Of a stretch of 64,000 bases of DNA, positions 16,459 through 24,331 are shown piece after piece. Location: positions 17,644 to 81,643 of the forward strand of contig JAFRLH010000024.1 of the NCBI GenBank assembly GCA_017431345.1, given 5' to 3'. Origin of the DNA: Lachnospiraceae bacterium. Lineage in GTDB: Bacteria > Bacillota > Clostridia > Lachnospirales > Lachnospiraceae. The notes beneath the pieces were generated by a model. It was not told where the DNA came from. It did no database searches and saw only the letters and a program-made list of their open reading frames with translations. Each line of letters opens with the position of its first letter. The first letter of the stretch is position 1. Both the position numbers and the translations under genes were made by a program.

Positions 16459-17404
16459 TGCCTCGCAGTTCTTCGAGAAGGATCAGCACAAGGCCGAACA
16501 TCTCTCTTTTTCTTGCCGGGGAGATCAGATCCTCTTTGATGATCCGTGCTTTCTTCTTCAGTTCCGCGGCACACGAAACCGCGATCTCCTCATTGGACAC
16601 ACTGTTATCTTCCAACAGCAAAGCGCTGTCCTCCAGCACGACAGGTTCCGGCCCTGCGGCACCGGCAACGATCTTCGGCGCTGCCTCTGCACTTCCGAAA
16701 CGGACTGCGTAATTGATCAGCGGGAAATCGATCGAGGAGCGGAGGCTGTATTTGTAAAAGCCGCTTCTCTCTCCCTCCGGCCTTTTTTTCAACAGGAACC
16801 GGATGATCAGGACATGCAGCCTCTCCCTGAAGGAAAGACCGTTTGCCCGTGAATGCCGGCTGACCAGCTCGCTGACAGGACAGGTATGCAGTTCCCCGTT
16901 CTCGCAATATTCCGCTTCTGCATCATATAATATAAGTGCGGTGGCTGTATCCGAGTAACAGATCGCCCTGCAGTCCGGGCTGCCGGGCACCTGCTGGCAC
17001 TTGCCGCCGCCTGTCTTATAACAGCCGTCCAGTGCACTCCGCCAGAGCTCGCTCTGGTTGTAATAAATGCATCTTCTGTCCTGCATCACATTTCCGCCGA
17101 GCGAGGCGATATTCCGGATCTGCGGGGAAGCCGTTTTCCCCGCCGCTTCAGCGAGCGCGGGGAACAATGCCTTCACCGTTTCGCTTTCTGCAATATCCGT
17201 AAGCGTTTCCGCAGCGCCGATCGACAGCACTGCGCCGTCTTCCCGGATTCCTTTCAGTTCTTCAAGTTTCCCGACCAGGACTATATTTTCATCTTTTCTG
17301 ACGCCGTTCTTGAAAAGCGGCATCAGATCCGTGCCTCCGCCCATATAGGTACAGGAGGCTGTCATGGCCGCATCTTCAAACGACACTGCTGTTCTCATTT
17401 CCAT
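16445..17404 (-). CDS. FAD-binding subunit of the molybdenum hydroxylase
   Basis: The 319-aa electron-transfer subunit (CoxM/XdhB type) that passes electrons from the 2Fe-2S subunit to its acceptor. The FAD pyrophosphate loops are YMGGGTDLMPLFKNG (about 20-34) and RNIASLGGNVMQ (about 95). After these comes a Cys-rich insertion with C at RRCIYY, DGC, GKC, PDC and AIC. It resembles the extra [4Fe-4S] loop of 4-hydroxybenzoyl-CoA reductase beta subunits, so an additional cluster is likely. Two bases separate it from the large-subunit gene. Its end overlaps selD. Confidence 0.9.
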   Translation of the reverse strand: MEMRTAVSFEDAAMTASCTYMGGGTDLMPLFKNGVRKDENIVLVGKLEELKGIREDGAVLSIGAAETLTDIAESETVKALFPALAEAAGKTASPQIRNIASLGGNVMQDRRCIYYNQSELWRSALDGCYKTGGGKCQQVPGSPDCRAICYSDTATALILYDAEAEYCENGELHTCPVSELVSRHSRANGLSFRERLHVLIIRFLLKKRPEGERSGFYKYSLRSSIDFPLINYAVRFGSAEAAPKIVAGAAGPEPVVLEDSALLLEDNSVSNEEIAVSCAAELKKKARIIKEDLISPARKREMFGLVLILLEELRGNDGK

Positions 17405-17406
17405 TG

Positions 17407-19683
17407 TCAGTGCTCCTGTCTCCTTTTTCCCGGCAGAATAATGAATTCATCGCTCAGGGGGATCTTCCGGATCCTCCTGCCGGATGCCCGCGAGACCGCA
17501 TTCACGATCGCCGGTGCTCCCGGAACAGTACTCAGTTCCCCTACGCTCTTCGCGCCGTGCGGGCCGGTCGGTTCATAGCCGTCCGCCAGATCCACATAAA
17601 TATCCGGCATATCATCCATTTCCGCGAACCGGTAATGCAGCAGATCGGTCGATACCGGCTTTTTCAGCTTCGGCAGGATCTCGATCTTCTCATAGAGCGC
17701 ATAGCCCATGCTCTGCAGGATACCGCCCTGCAGCTGTCCTTCCAGCGTCATCCTGTTGATCGGCGTTCCCACATCCGCGACCTCGATGATATCCAGCAGA
17801 CGGATGGCGTTCAGTTTTTTATAGTATTCCGCCTTCACAAAACATACGACGAACGGATTGGGACTCGCGAGCGCCTTATAATACCCGGTACCGATGATCA
17901 CTCTGCCGTTCGGGCTGAACATGATCAGGCGGGCGCCTTCCTTAAAGGAGATCACTCTGTCGGTTCCCTGATCCAGCACCAGATAACGGTTCCCCGGCAA
18001 CTCCTCCACTTTCCTGTCCGGGAAGACCGCCTGCAGGCCGTCCAGATATTTTTCCTTCAGATCCCGGCAGGCATTCACGATCGCGTTGCCGCACAGGAAA
18101 GCCTGGCTGCTCCCGAAGGTGCCGGAATCATACGGTGTGAACCGTGTGTCAGCCGCGAAAATGTGTACATCCTTCAGTTCGATCCCCAGCGTTTCCGCAC
18201 AGATCTGCGCCTCCATGGTCTCGCTGCCCTGGCCGATATCGCAGGAACCGACAAGAAGCTGTACCGTCCCGTCGTCATTCATCATAATGACCGCTGAACT
18301 CAGCCCGTCCAGATTGGACGCGCCGGACCCGTGGCAGGCGAAAGAATATCCCCACGCCTGGCGTTTTTCTTCATTGTCAATGAGCGGGCCTTCCTTCTCG
18401 TCCACCATCCGCTGCAGTCTTCTCGCCCGGACAACGCAGTCTTCGATGGCGCAGCTCGTTACCGGAAGAGACGCCGCCGGAAAAGATTCTCCCGCTTTGA
18501 TATGGTTCTTCAGCCGCAGTTCCACCGGATCCACGCCCAGCTTTTCCGCCAGTTCGTCCAGGGCGATCTCCCGTGCAAAGGTGAGCTGTGTGTTTCCGTA
18601 TCCGCGGAAGGCACCGGCCGTTACATGATCGGTGAACACGGTCTCCCCGTGGAACAGATAGTTATCGACCCGGTACTGGAATTTTCTGGCAGCCGCCGCG
18701 CATACCGTCGGCCCGTGCGTTGTATACGCACCGGTGTTGAGCTTATAATCTGCTTCAAAAAACATCAGTTTACCGTTCTCATCTGCCCCGATCTGCAGTG
18801 CAGTCTGCGAACCGTGGCGTGCGACTGCCGTTGCGATATCCTCTTCTCTGCTGTAAGTAAGCCGCACCGGCCTTCGGATCTTCCTGGAGAGGAATGCAGC
18901 CGCAGGCTGGGAATGCAGCTGCTGCCTGGCCCCGAACCCGGCACCGACCGCCGGTTTGATGAAATCAATGTCGCTTTCCCGCAGTCCCAGGATCTCAGCC
19001 ATGATCCGGCGTTCCTGGTAGATCGTCTGCGAGCTGCTGTAGACGGTGAGATGTTTCCCGTCACTGAAATCCACAAGGCAGGATGTCAGTTCGATCTGTG
19101 CGTGCTGCATCGGCTGGGTCACATAATATCCGCCCGTAATAACAGCAGAGGCCGCCTGCCCCGCTTCCGCATTGCCGACGGTGACGTCTCTGTGCTGGGC
19201 GACATTCGTATCCGAAATATCCGGCTGAAGCGGTTCAGCATCCGGCGTCAGCGCTTCATCGATCGTCAGATACGCTTTCAGCACTTCAAAATCGATCCGG
19301 ATCTTCAGGATCGCCTGTCTGCAGGCTTCCCATGTTTCCCCGCCGACGATCAGGATCCTGTCTCCATAGGACTTGCAGTCCGTGGTGAGGACATATTCGT
19401 CCTTAAAAAGCAGTCCCGACGGCGGATTCCCGGAAGAGTTGAACTTCTCTCCCATGGTTTCCGCGGGTGTAACGCAGCCAAGATAGCCCGGTACGCTCTC
19501 CGCCCCGGAAGTGTCGATTTTTAAGACCTTCGCCCGGGGGAACGGACTTCTCACCAGCATCGCGCAGGCTTCCCCCGGCAGCTTTATATCATCGGTATAC
19601 TGTATTTCTCCGGCAGCCTTCTTCATGGATTCCAGACGGGGAACATGCCGGTCGATCACAGTAAATTTCTTCTCCTGGTTCAT
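17407..19683 (-). CDS. Molybdopterin-binding subunit of a xanthine dehydrogenase-family hydroxylase
   Basis: Catalytic large subunit of 758 aa (CoxL/XdhA type). The N-terminal a/b hammerhead domain starts near residue 20 (AAGEIQYTDDIKLPGEACAML). Cofactor-contacting motifs are GAGFGARQQL (about 250), AGAFRGYGNTQ (about 345), DIGQGSETM (about 480) and GTFGSSQAF (about 515). The catalytic Glu is in GAKSVGELSTVPGAPAIVNAV near the end. The YqeB, YqeC, MocA, SelD and YedF genes in the same operon mark it as a selenium-dependent molybdenum hydroxylase with a labile non-selenocysteine Se ligand. The substrate is probably a purine or other N-heterocycle, by family; not proven by sequence. Confidence 0.92.
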   Translation of the reverse strand: MNQEKKFTVIDRHVPRLESMKKAAGEIQYTDDIKLPGEACAMLVRSPFPRAKVLKIDTSGAESVPGYLGCVTPAETMGEKFNSSGNPPSGLLFKDEYVLTTDCKSYGDRILIVGGETWEACRQAILKIRIDFEVLKAYLTIDEALTPDAEPLQPDISDTNVAQHRDVTVGNAEAGQAASAVITGGYYVTQPMQHAQIELTSCLVDFSDGKHLTVYSSSQTIYQERRIMAEILGLRESDIDFIKPAVGAGFGARQQLHSQPAAAFLSRKIRRPVRLTYSREEDIATAVARHGSQTALQIGADENGKLMFFEADYKLNTGAYTTHGPTVCAAAARKFQYRVDNYLFHGETVFTDHVTAGAFRGYGNTQLTFAREIALDELAEKLGVDPVELRLKNHIKAGESFPAASLPVTSCAIEDCVVRARRLQRMVDEKEGPLIDNEEKRQAWGYSFACHGSGASNLDGLSSAVIMMNDDGTVQLLVGSCDIGQGSETMEAQICAETLGIELKDVHIFAADTRFTPYDSGTFGSSQAFLCGNAIVNACRDLKEKYLDGLQAVFPDRKVEELPGNRYLVLDQGTDRVISFKEGARLIMFSPNGRVIIGTGYYKALASPNPFVVCFVKAEYYKKLNAIRLLDIIEVADVGTPINRMTLEGQLQGGILQSMGYALYEKIEILPKLKKPVSTDLLHYRFAEMDDMPDIYVDLADGYEPTGPHGAKSVGELSTVPGAPAIVNAVSRASGRRIRKIPLSDEFIILPGKRRQEH

Positions 19684-19696
19684 GATTCTCTCCCGT

Positions 19697-20185
19697 TTAA
19701 TCCTCTCCGCGTACCGGCTCTTCTTTGCTGATCCGTTCAGCCGCCAGCTGTACCGCTTCCTCTATTTTTACATACCCCGTGCAGCGGCACAAATTCCCGG
19801 AAAGCGCCTCTCTGATCTCTCCTCTGGACGGATGCGGATTTTTGTCTAACAAGGCTTTTGCCGCCAGGATCATGCCCGGTGTACAGAATCCGCACTGGAT
19901 CGCCCCGGCATCGGTAAACGCCTGCTGGATCGGATGCGGGTTTTTCCCGGTCCCAAGTCCTTCAATCGTAAGAATACTGGTCCCGTCGGCAGCCAGTGCC
20001 GGCACGCAGCAGGAATTGACAGCCCTGCCGTCCATGAGGACGGTACACGCGCCGCATTCTCCCAGATCGCACCCTTTCTTTGTTCCGGTAAGACCCGCCC
20101 GGTCCCTGATCAGCTCCAGAAGCGTCTCGTCAGGCCGGACAGCAAATACAGCCGGAATGCCGTTCAGCACTATTCGGATCGTCAT
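19697..20185 (-). CDS. 2Fe-2S subunit of the molybdenum hydroxylase
   Basis: A 162-aa small subunit (CoxS/XdhC type) carrying two [2Fe-2S] clusters. The plant-ferredoxin-like N-terminal domain has CDLGECGACTVLMDG, and the C-terminal helical domain has CGFCTPGM and CRCTGY. It relays electrons from the molybdenum centre to the FAD subunit. It overlaps the upstream ammonia-lyase-like gene by four bases and is 13 bases from the large-subunit gene. Length and cysteine pattern are normal. Confidence 0.94.
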   Translation of the reverse strand: MTIRIVLNGIPAVFAVRPDETLLELIRDRAGLTGTKKGCDLGECGACTVLMDGRAVNSCCVPALAADGTSILTIEGLGTGKNPHPIQQAFTDAGAIQCGFCTPGMILAAKALLDKNPHPSRGEIREALSGNLCRCTGYVKIEEAVQLAAERISKEEPVRGED

Positions 20186-21702
20186 CTGTCTGCTTCCTCC
20201 ATTACCTGTTCCGGTCTGCCTGAACGTATATACTGATACGCTGTTTCCATCTCTTCACTGAGGTTCCGGTCTTCCCACAGATGCGGGATCACCTTCCGGA
20301 AATCCGCATGGACCGGCCCGGTCACCTTCCCGAGCGTGATCTCTCCTCTCATATCGATCGCCTGGGCTGCATGCACCAGTTCGATGCCCAGCATATACCG
20401 CAGGTTGTCAACGATCCGGAGCGCCCGCCTCGCCGCCAGCGAAAGGTTGCTTGCATGATCTTCTATACCGCCGGCGACCGGATCATAATCCGTGGAAGTC
20501 GTATTGGAAAGCCATCTGTTCTCCGCATCCAGCGCACACAGCGTCTTCTGATAGGTGGAATAACTGATCACTTTCACTTCATCCGGCGTCAGGAATCTCG
20601 TGAGACCGCTGAACACCGGATCCACGATGCGGAAGATCCTGTTCGTGATCATGCGTGACATATGGCACAGCGCCGCTGCCAGCATATCTACCGCAAGCGC
20701 CAGCGTCGTCACCTCAAAATTCGGGCTGACCGACGTCGTATGCTCCTCGTAAATGATGCACGGATTATCGCCGGTATGGTTCATTTCGATCTCCAGGATC
20801 TTTCTGACATAGGTGAGTGCATCCAGGACCGAACCGTTGACTGACGCGCCGCTCCGGAAGGAAAGCGGATCCTGCAATGCCCGTTTGGGATCCGGTTTTT
20901 CCAGATAGCTCCCCTGCAGGTACCGCCGGCACTCAGCAGCAACGCGGATCTGTCCGTCAAGCCCTCTGGCTTCGTTGACCTTCTCCCCCAGCGGCTGCAG
21001 GCCGCCGTTCAGCCCTTCCAGGCTCAGGCAGTAGATCAGATTCGAGATCTTTAAGAGATCCTCCGTTTCTGCTGCAAGGAGGGCTGTCTGGGAGGAACAG
21101 TGCGATCCGTTTGAGACGATCGAAAGACCGTCCTTCGGACCGAGGACCGGGACTTTCAATCCCTCCCGGCTGATCGCTTCCGCTGCAGGGATGATCTCCC
21201 CGTAATATTCGACCTCTCCTTCGCCGATGATCCCCAGGCCGATATGCGACATGGTGTTGACATCTCCCACTCCTGCCGCGCCGCGGTGTTTTGCCCTGGG
21301 ATGGATGCCTCTGTTCAGGAATTCCTCATACATCCGCAGGATATCGACGGAAATGCCGCTGCGGCAGCAAAGCGCGGTATTCAGCCGGATCAGCATCATG
21401 CCCCGGACTTCTTCCACTTCGGAATACGGGGGGACGCCCACGGAATGGCTGCGGATCAGGTTCCTGTTGAACTGCTCAAAGAATTCCACGCCGAATTCCC
21501 TGTCCTTGTTCCAGCCCACGCCGTGGTTCAGTCCGTAGACCGGTTTCCCTTCCGCCGCCATATCAAACAGGACCTGCCGTGATTCCACAAGCAGCGGGAT
21601 CCTGTCTTCCGCGATCTTTACCGGCCTCCTGCCGTATACGACTTCCCTGAACCCTTCCAGCGTAAGATGCGATCCGTCCAGCACCAATGGTTCCATTTTC
21701 AC
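20182..21702 (-). CDS. Histidine/aromatic ammonia-lyase homologue lacking the MIO triad
   Basis: A 506-aa protein of the HutH/PAL family. Family landmarks are present: YGLNHGVGWNKD near residue 56, the conserved loop before GLGIIGEGEVEYYGE, NGSHCSSQTALLA, SVNGSVLDALTYV, GDNPCIIYEE and YQKTLCALDAENRWLSNTTSTDYDPVAGG. Active enzymes build their MIO cofactor from Ala-Ser-Gly in GSVGASGDLAPLAH. Aligned without gaps, this protein reads Gly144-Val145-Gly146 (GAAGVGDVNTMSH), so MIO cannot form in the known way. The GTG at 21702 follows GGAGGAATCAGAA. It lies inside the molybdenum hydroxylase operon. It may be a binding or assembly protein, or use a different chemistry. Confidence 0.88.
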   Translation of the reverse strand: MKMEPLVLDGSHLTLEGFREVVYGRRPVKIAEDRIPLLVESRQVLFDMAAEGKPVYGLNHGVGWNKDREFGVEFFEQFNRNLIRSHSVGVPPYSEVEEVRGMMLIRLNTALCCRSGISVDILRMYEEFLNRGIHPRAKHRGAAGVGDVNTMSHIGLGIIGEGEVEYYGEIIPAAEAISREGLKVPVLGPKDGLSIVSNGSHCSSQTALLAAETEDLLKISNLIYCLSLEGLNGGLQPLGEKVNEARGLDGQIRVAAECRRYLQGSYLEKPDPKRALQDPLSFRSGASVNGSVLDALTYVRKILEIEMNHTGDNPCIIYEEHTTSVSPNFEVTTLALAVDMLAAALCHMSRMITNRIFRIVDPVFSGLTRFLTPDEVKVISYSTYQKTLCALDAENRWLSNTTSTDYDPVAGGIEDHASNLSLAARRALRIVDNLRYMLGIELVHAAQAIDMRGEITLGKVTGPVHADFRKVIPHLWEDRNLSEEMETAYQYIRSGRPEQVMEEADR

Positions 21703-21717
21703 TTCTGATTCCTCCTC

Positions 21718-22872
21718 TTACCGGGCCAGATCTCCCGGGGTGTCCACATCGCTCAGTTTTTCCTCGTTTACAATGTAATAATGCACCTTCCCGGGATCCG
21801 ATCTGATCAGCCTGATCGCGCCGCTGTCCCCTTTCAGTTCCGTCAGCTTCCCGAACATCGTTTTATCGAAAACGGCGGGATTTGCGGGATGGGAGGAAAA
21901 GGCGCAGGCCATCTTCCGCCCGGAAAAAACGAATTGTTCCAGGAGTCCCTGCACATCCGCTGCGCCGAACGCCGGCTGATCCGCTGCGAAAAAAGCGGAC
22001 GCATCATATCCGTGACACAGCGCATATGCTGCGCCGAGACGAATGGACGCCGCAATACCTTCCCGGAACTCCCCGTTTCTGATCGGAATGGCATCCCCTG
22101 CAGCCCCGGTCTCTGCCAATATCCTGTCATAACAGCTTACGACCGCGATATCCAGCCGCAGTCCTGCACAGGATCTTTTTGCTTCACGGAGCGCATCCAG
22201 CTGCCATCTGTAAAGCGGCTTCCCGTGAAACATCGCAAGGAGCTTGTTGTCTTCTCCGAAGCGCCTGCTCTCTCCCGATGCCAGGAGCACAGCCAGTATA
22301 CGGACATCTTCCGGCTTTCTGACCGCTTCGTGATGAAAAACATACCTGATCTCAGCATTTGGATACCGGGCCGCCAGCGGTTTCCTGTAGTTTTTTTCGA
22401 CGATCAGATCGATCAGCGTTCTGTCGACCAGCGGCTCCCTCTGAACGATCTCCCTGATCTGCGCATCCGCAAGCGCCTCCCGGAAGCAGACCTCATGGAA
22501 GTCCCTGCCGATTGCGAAGCCGCTCATGACGATCACGATCTCGTTCACTTCTTCCGGAATCACCGGTTCATAATACGCCGGGATCTTCAGCGGATGATGC
22601 TTCGCGCCGTCTGCTTCGATCAGTACTTCGTCATACGCCGCGCATACTTCCCGGTATACCTTCTCTCCCGGCCACGTCAGCTTGTTCCTTCCGAACGCGT
22701 CCGTTTCACATGGCGTCCCTATGTAATCGATCAGCCATTCTGAAGGCTCTTCCATAATGTGGGTCGTGGTCATGATTGCCGTCCGTTTATGCAGGGAAGC
22801 ATTCTTCTCAGCTCTCTTCCTGATATACCCTGTCTTTCCACCGGCTCCCACTATTGCTGCAACATAAGCCAT
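21718..22872 (-). CDS. yqeC: YqeC - MocA fusion (hydroxylase accessory / Mo cofactor nucleotidyltransferase)
   Basis: A 384-aa two-domain protein. Residues 1-190 match YqeC, the accessory protein of selenium-dependent molybdenum hydroxylases, with the nucleotide loop VGAGGKTG at the start, TTTHIM, and EADGAKHHPLKIP. Residues 190-384 form a MobA/MocA nucleotidyltransferase (VLLASGESRRFGEDNKLL, ADQPAFG, GDSGAIRLI, VDTPGDL) that would add CMP or GMP to the molybdenum cofactor. In many genomes the two are separate genes; the fusion supports their acting in sequence on the same cofactor. Four bases separate it from yqeB. Confidence 0.9.
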   Translation of the reverse strand: MAYVAAIVGAGGKTGYIRKRAEKNASLHKRTAIMTTTHIMEEPSEWLIDYIGTPCETDAFGRNKLTWPGEKVYREVCAAYDEVLIEADGAKHHPLKIPAYYEPVIPEEVNEIVIVMSGFAIGRDFHEVCFREALADAQIREIVQREPLVDRTLIDLIVEKNYRKPLAARYPNAEIRYVFHHEAVRKPEDVRILAVLLASGESRRFGEDNKLLAMFHGKPLYRWQLDALREAKRSCAGLRLDIAVVSCYDRILAETGAAGDAIPIRNGEFREGIAASIRLGAAYALCHGYDASAFFAADQPAFGAADVQGLLEQFVFSGRKMACAFSSHPANPAVFDKTMFGKLTELKGDSGAIRLIRSDPGKVHYYIVNEEKLSDVDTPGDLAR

Positions 22873-22876
22873 GTAT

Positions 22877-23734
22877 TCAGACCTTTCCTTCGCTCACATG
22901 TTTCATGACTGCTGTCAGTACTGCGCCGCCGATACATCTGGCTTTGTCAGAGATCGTAAAACAGTTCTTCAATTCCGATTCCCTCGGATCGATATCTGCG
23001 ATCTTGAGCCCTTTCTGCACCGGATAGCCTTCATGGATCAGCCCCCGGATGAGTCCTTTAAAAGGCGCCCTGACGGGAACCGGTTCTTCCGCTGCATCAG
23101 CTCTTTCGATCTGCGCTATGATCTCTCCGGCCTCCGCAATATCGCCGATTTCACGCACATGCCGGATCCTTCCATCCGCCGGCGCATGGATCACTCTGTC
23201 TGCGGCGTGTCCGGCGATCATCCCGGGAACACCGGTATTTTCCTGCGGGCACCGGTCATAGAGGATCCTTCCCAGATCGTGCCCCCGCATCGTTTCGACC
23301 GCTGCGTGACAGTCTTCTCCCGGAGTGAATCCCGGACCGAGCGCTGCAACGAACGGAGCCATCCCCATATGAGTTCCTGTATTATATTTTGCAAGGATGG
23401 CATCAACAAGTGCAGTCAGGCGGAATCCGCTGTACTGCCAATTCTTATCCGGCAAAAAATGACGCAGGCATTCTCCCGCGGGATCTGTCAGCACAGCCAG
23501 GCCGTCTTCCGAAAGAAGGCGGAAAGCTTCTTCCTCCTTCCGTGCCGCAATGCATGCCAGCCCTTCTATCCTGCAGCTGCCTTCGTATACAGCATTGCAG
23601 AAGGATACGGTAAGCCTGATCGCGGAAGGATACGGCTGTTCCAGTACCAGGACATGAAATCCGGCGTTCCGGAGCGTCCAGATGATCCCGCTGGCAATAT
23701 CTCCTCCGCCTCTTACAATGACAAGTTCTTTCAT
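22877..23734 (-). CDS. yqeB: YqeB, selenium-dependent molybdenum hydroxylase system protein
   Basis: A 285-aa protein that begins MKELVIVRGGGDIASGIIWTLRNAGF, a dinucleotide-binding fold typical of YqeB (the EF2563 family). YqeB resembles XdhC-type maturation proteins that insert the selenium or sulfur ligand into the molybdenum cofactor. The C-terminal part has PADGRIRHVREIGDI and a barrel-like VRAPFKGLIRGLI segment. First gene of the ten-gene operon running to 13287. A TATAAT -10 box lies at 23770-23765 with only a weak -35, so an activator probably helps transcription. Confidence 0.9.
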   Translation of the reverse strand: MKELVIVRGGGDIASGIIWTLRNAGFHVLVLEQPYPSAIRLTVSFCNAVYEGSCRIEGLACIAARKEEEAFRLLSEDGLAVLTDPAGECLRHFLPDKNWQYSGFRLTALVDAILAKYNTGTHMGMAPFVAALGPGFTPGEDCHAAVETMRGHDLGRILYDRCPQENTGVPGMIAGHAADRVIHAPADGRIRHVREIGDIAEAGEIIAQIERADAAEEPVPVRAPFKGLIRGLIHEGYPVQKGLKIADIDPRESELKNCFTISDKARCIGGAVLTAVMKHVSEGKV

Positions 23735-23764
23735 CGATACCTCTCGTGGCGCTTTTATATTGAT

Positions 23765-23793
23765 ATTATAACAATATTATCCTTGTTCCGTCC
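23765..23793 (-). promoter_or_regulatory. Probable promoter of the selenium/molybdenum operon
   Basis: TATAAT on the minus strand (23770-23765), about 30 bases before the yqeB ATG, has no good -35 box at 16-18 bases (best TGGACG). This is the form expected of a promoter that needs an activator, for which the repeats at 23834-23878 are candidate sites. Confidence 0.5.
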
Positions 23794-23833
23794 ATAAAAA
23801 GTCTAAAACCGTACCATTTCCCGGCATCCCCCT

Positions 23834-23878
23834 TATTTCGGTATAGTCATACTGTATTTCGATATAATCAATCGAAAT
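23834..23878. promoter_or_regulatory. Direct and inverted repeats between divergent promoters
   Basis: TATTTCGGTATAGTC (23834-23848) and TATTTCGATATAATC (23855-23869) match at 13 of 15 positions and are 21 bases apart, two helix turns. The second copy also forms an inverted repeat ATTTCGAT-7-ATCGAAAT (23856-23878). The sites lie between the yqeB promoter and the plus-strand promoter at 23897, so they are candidate binding sites for a shared regulator. Confidence 0.6.
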
Positions 23879-23896
23879 TATCTGTTGACGAAACTA

Positions 23897-23924
23897 TTGA
23901 TTTCCCATGGTCCGGCACTATAAT
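23897..23924 (+). promoter_or_regulatory. Promoter of the small divergent gene
   Basis: TTGATT (23897-23902), a 16-base spacer and TATAAT (23919-23924). Transcription would begin near 23931, about 80 bases before the small ORF at 24013, and would end at the strong terminator at 24269-24310. Confidence 0.6.
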
Positions 23925-24012
23925 GAAGACGGTTCCGGAAATTGGAAATACTGAACGGACCGCAAAATAAATTTGCACCACTGTGAATTTAATATCAAGG
24001 AGTGTGACTTAA

Positions 24013-24240
24013 ATGAATTACATTGGTATTGCAGGTACTGAAAACATGTATTCGATGCCTTCCTTCAGTTTCCGGGAATACTGCGGTGACGCTACAGATT
24101 CCACCCTGCGCAGAAAGACCGGATTCGACAGATTTCTGTTCATTCCGGAGGATAAAACTTCTTATTCTGCCGATCACTGTGCTGAGGATAAGTGCAGGTC
24201 AGCACTGAAGGGTTATTTATCCTGCGTTTTTTCCGCATAA
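24013..24240 (+). CDS. Small protein of unknown function
   Basis: A 75-aa frame, MNYIGIAGTENMYSMPSFSF and onward, with four cysteines, no transmembrane segment and no family I recognise. Its support is contextual: an AAGGAG ribosome site 10 bases before the ATG, its own promoter 90 bases upstream, and a near-perfect plus-strand terminator 28 bases after the stop. It diverges from the selenium/molybdenum operon and may share its regulator. The transcript (about 380 nt) could instead function mainly as an RNA; codon use is not decisive in so short a frame. Confidence 0.45.
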   Translation: MNYIGIAGTENMYSMPSFSFREYCGDATDSTLRRKTGFDRFLFIPEDKTSYSADHCAEDKCRSALKGYLSCVFSA

Positions 24241-24268
24241 TATGATCGCTGATTCTCCTATAACAGCA

Positions 24269-24310
24269 AAGACCGGTCCTGAAAATGATCTTCAGGACCG
24301 GTCTTCTTTT
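24269..24310 (+). terminator. Strong intrinsic terminator of the small divergent gene
   Basis: A perfect 15-bp stem, AAGACCGGTCCTGAA (24269-24283) with TTCAGGACCGGTCTT (24291-24305) around AATGATC, then CTTTTT on the plus strand. It may also stop minus-strand transcripts leaving gtrA, though the U-run there is short. Confidence 0.9.
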
Positions 24311-24331
24311 TGCAGGAACAGCTTCCCTTGC

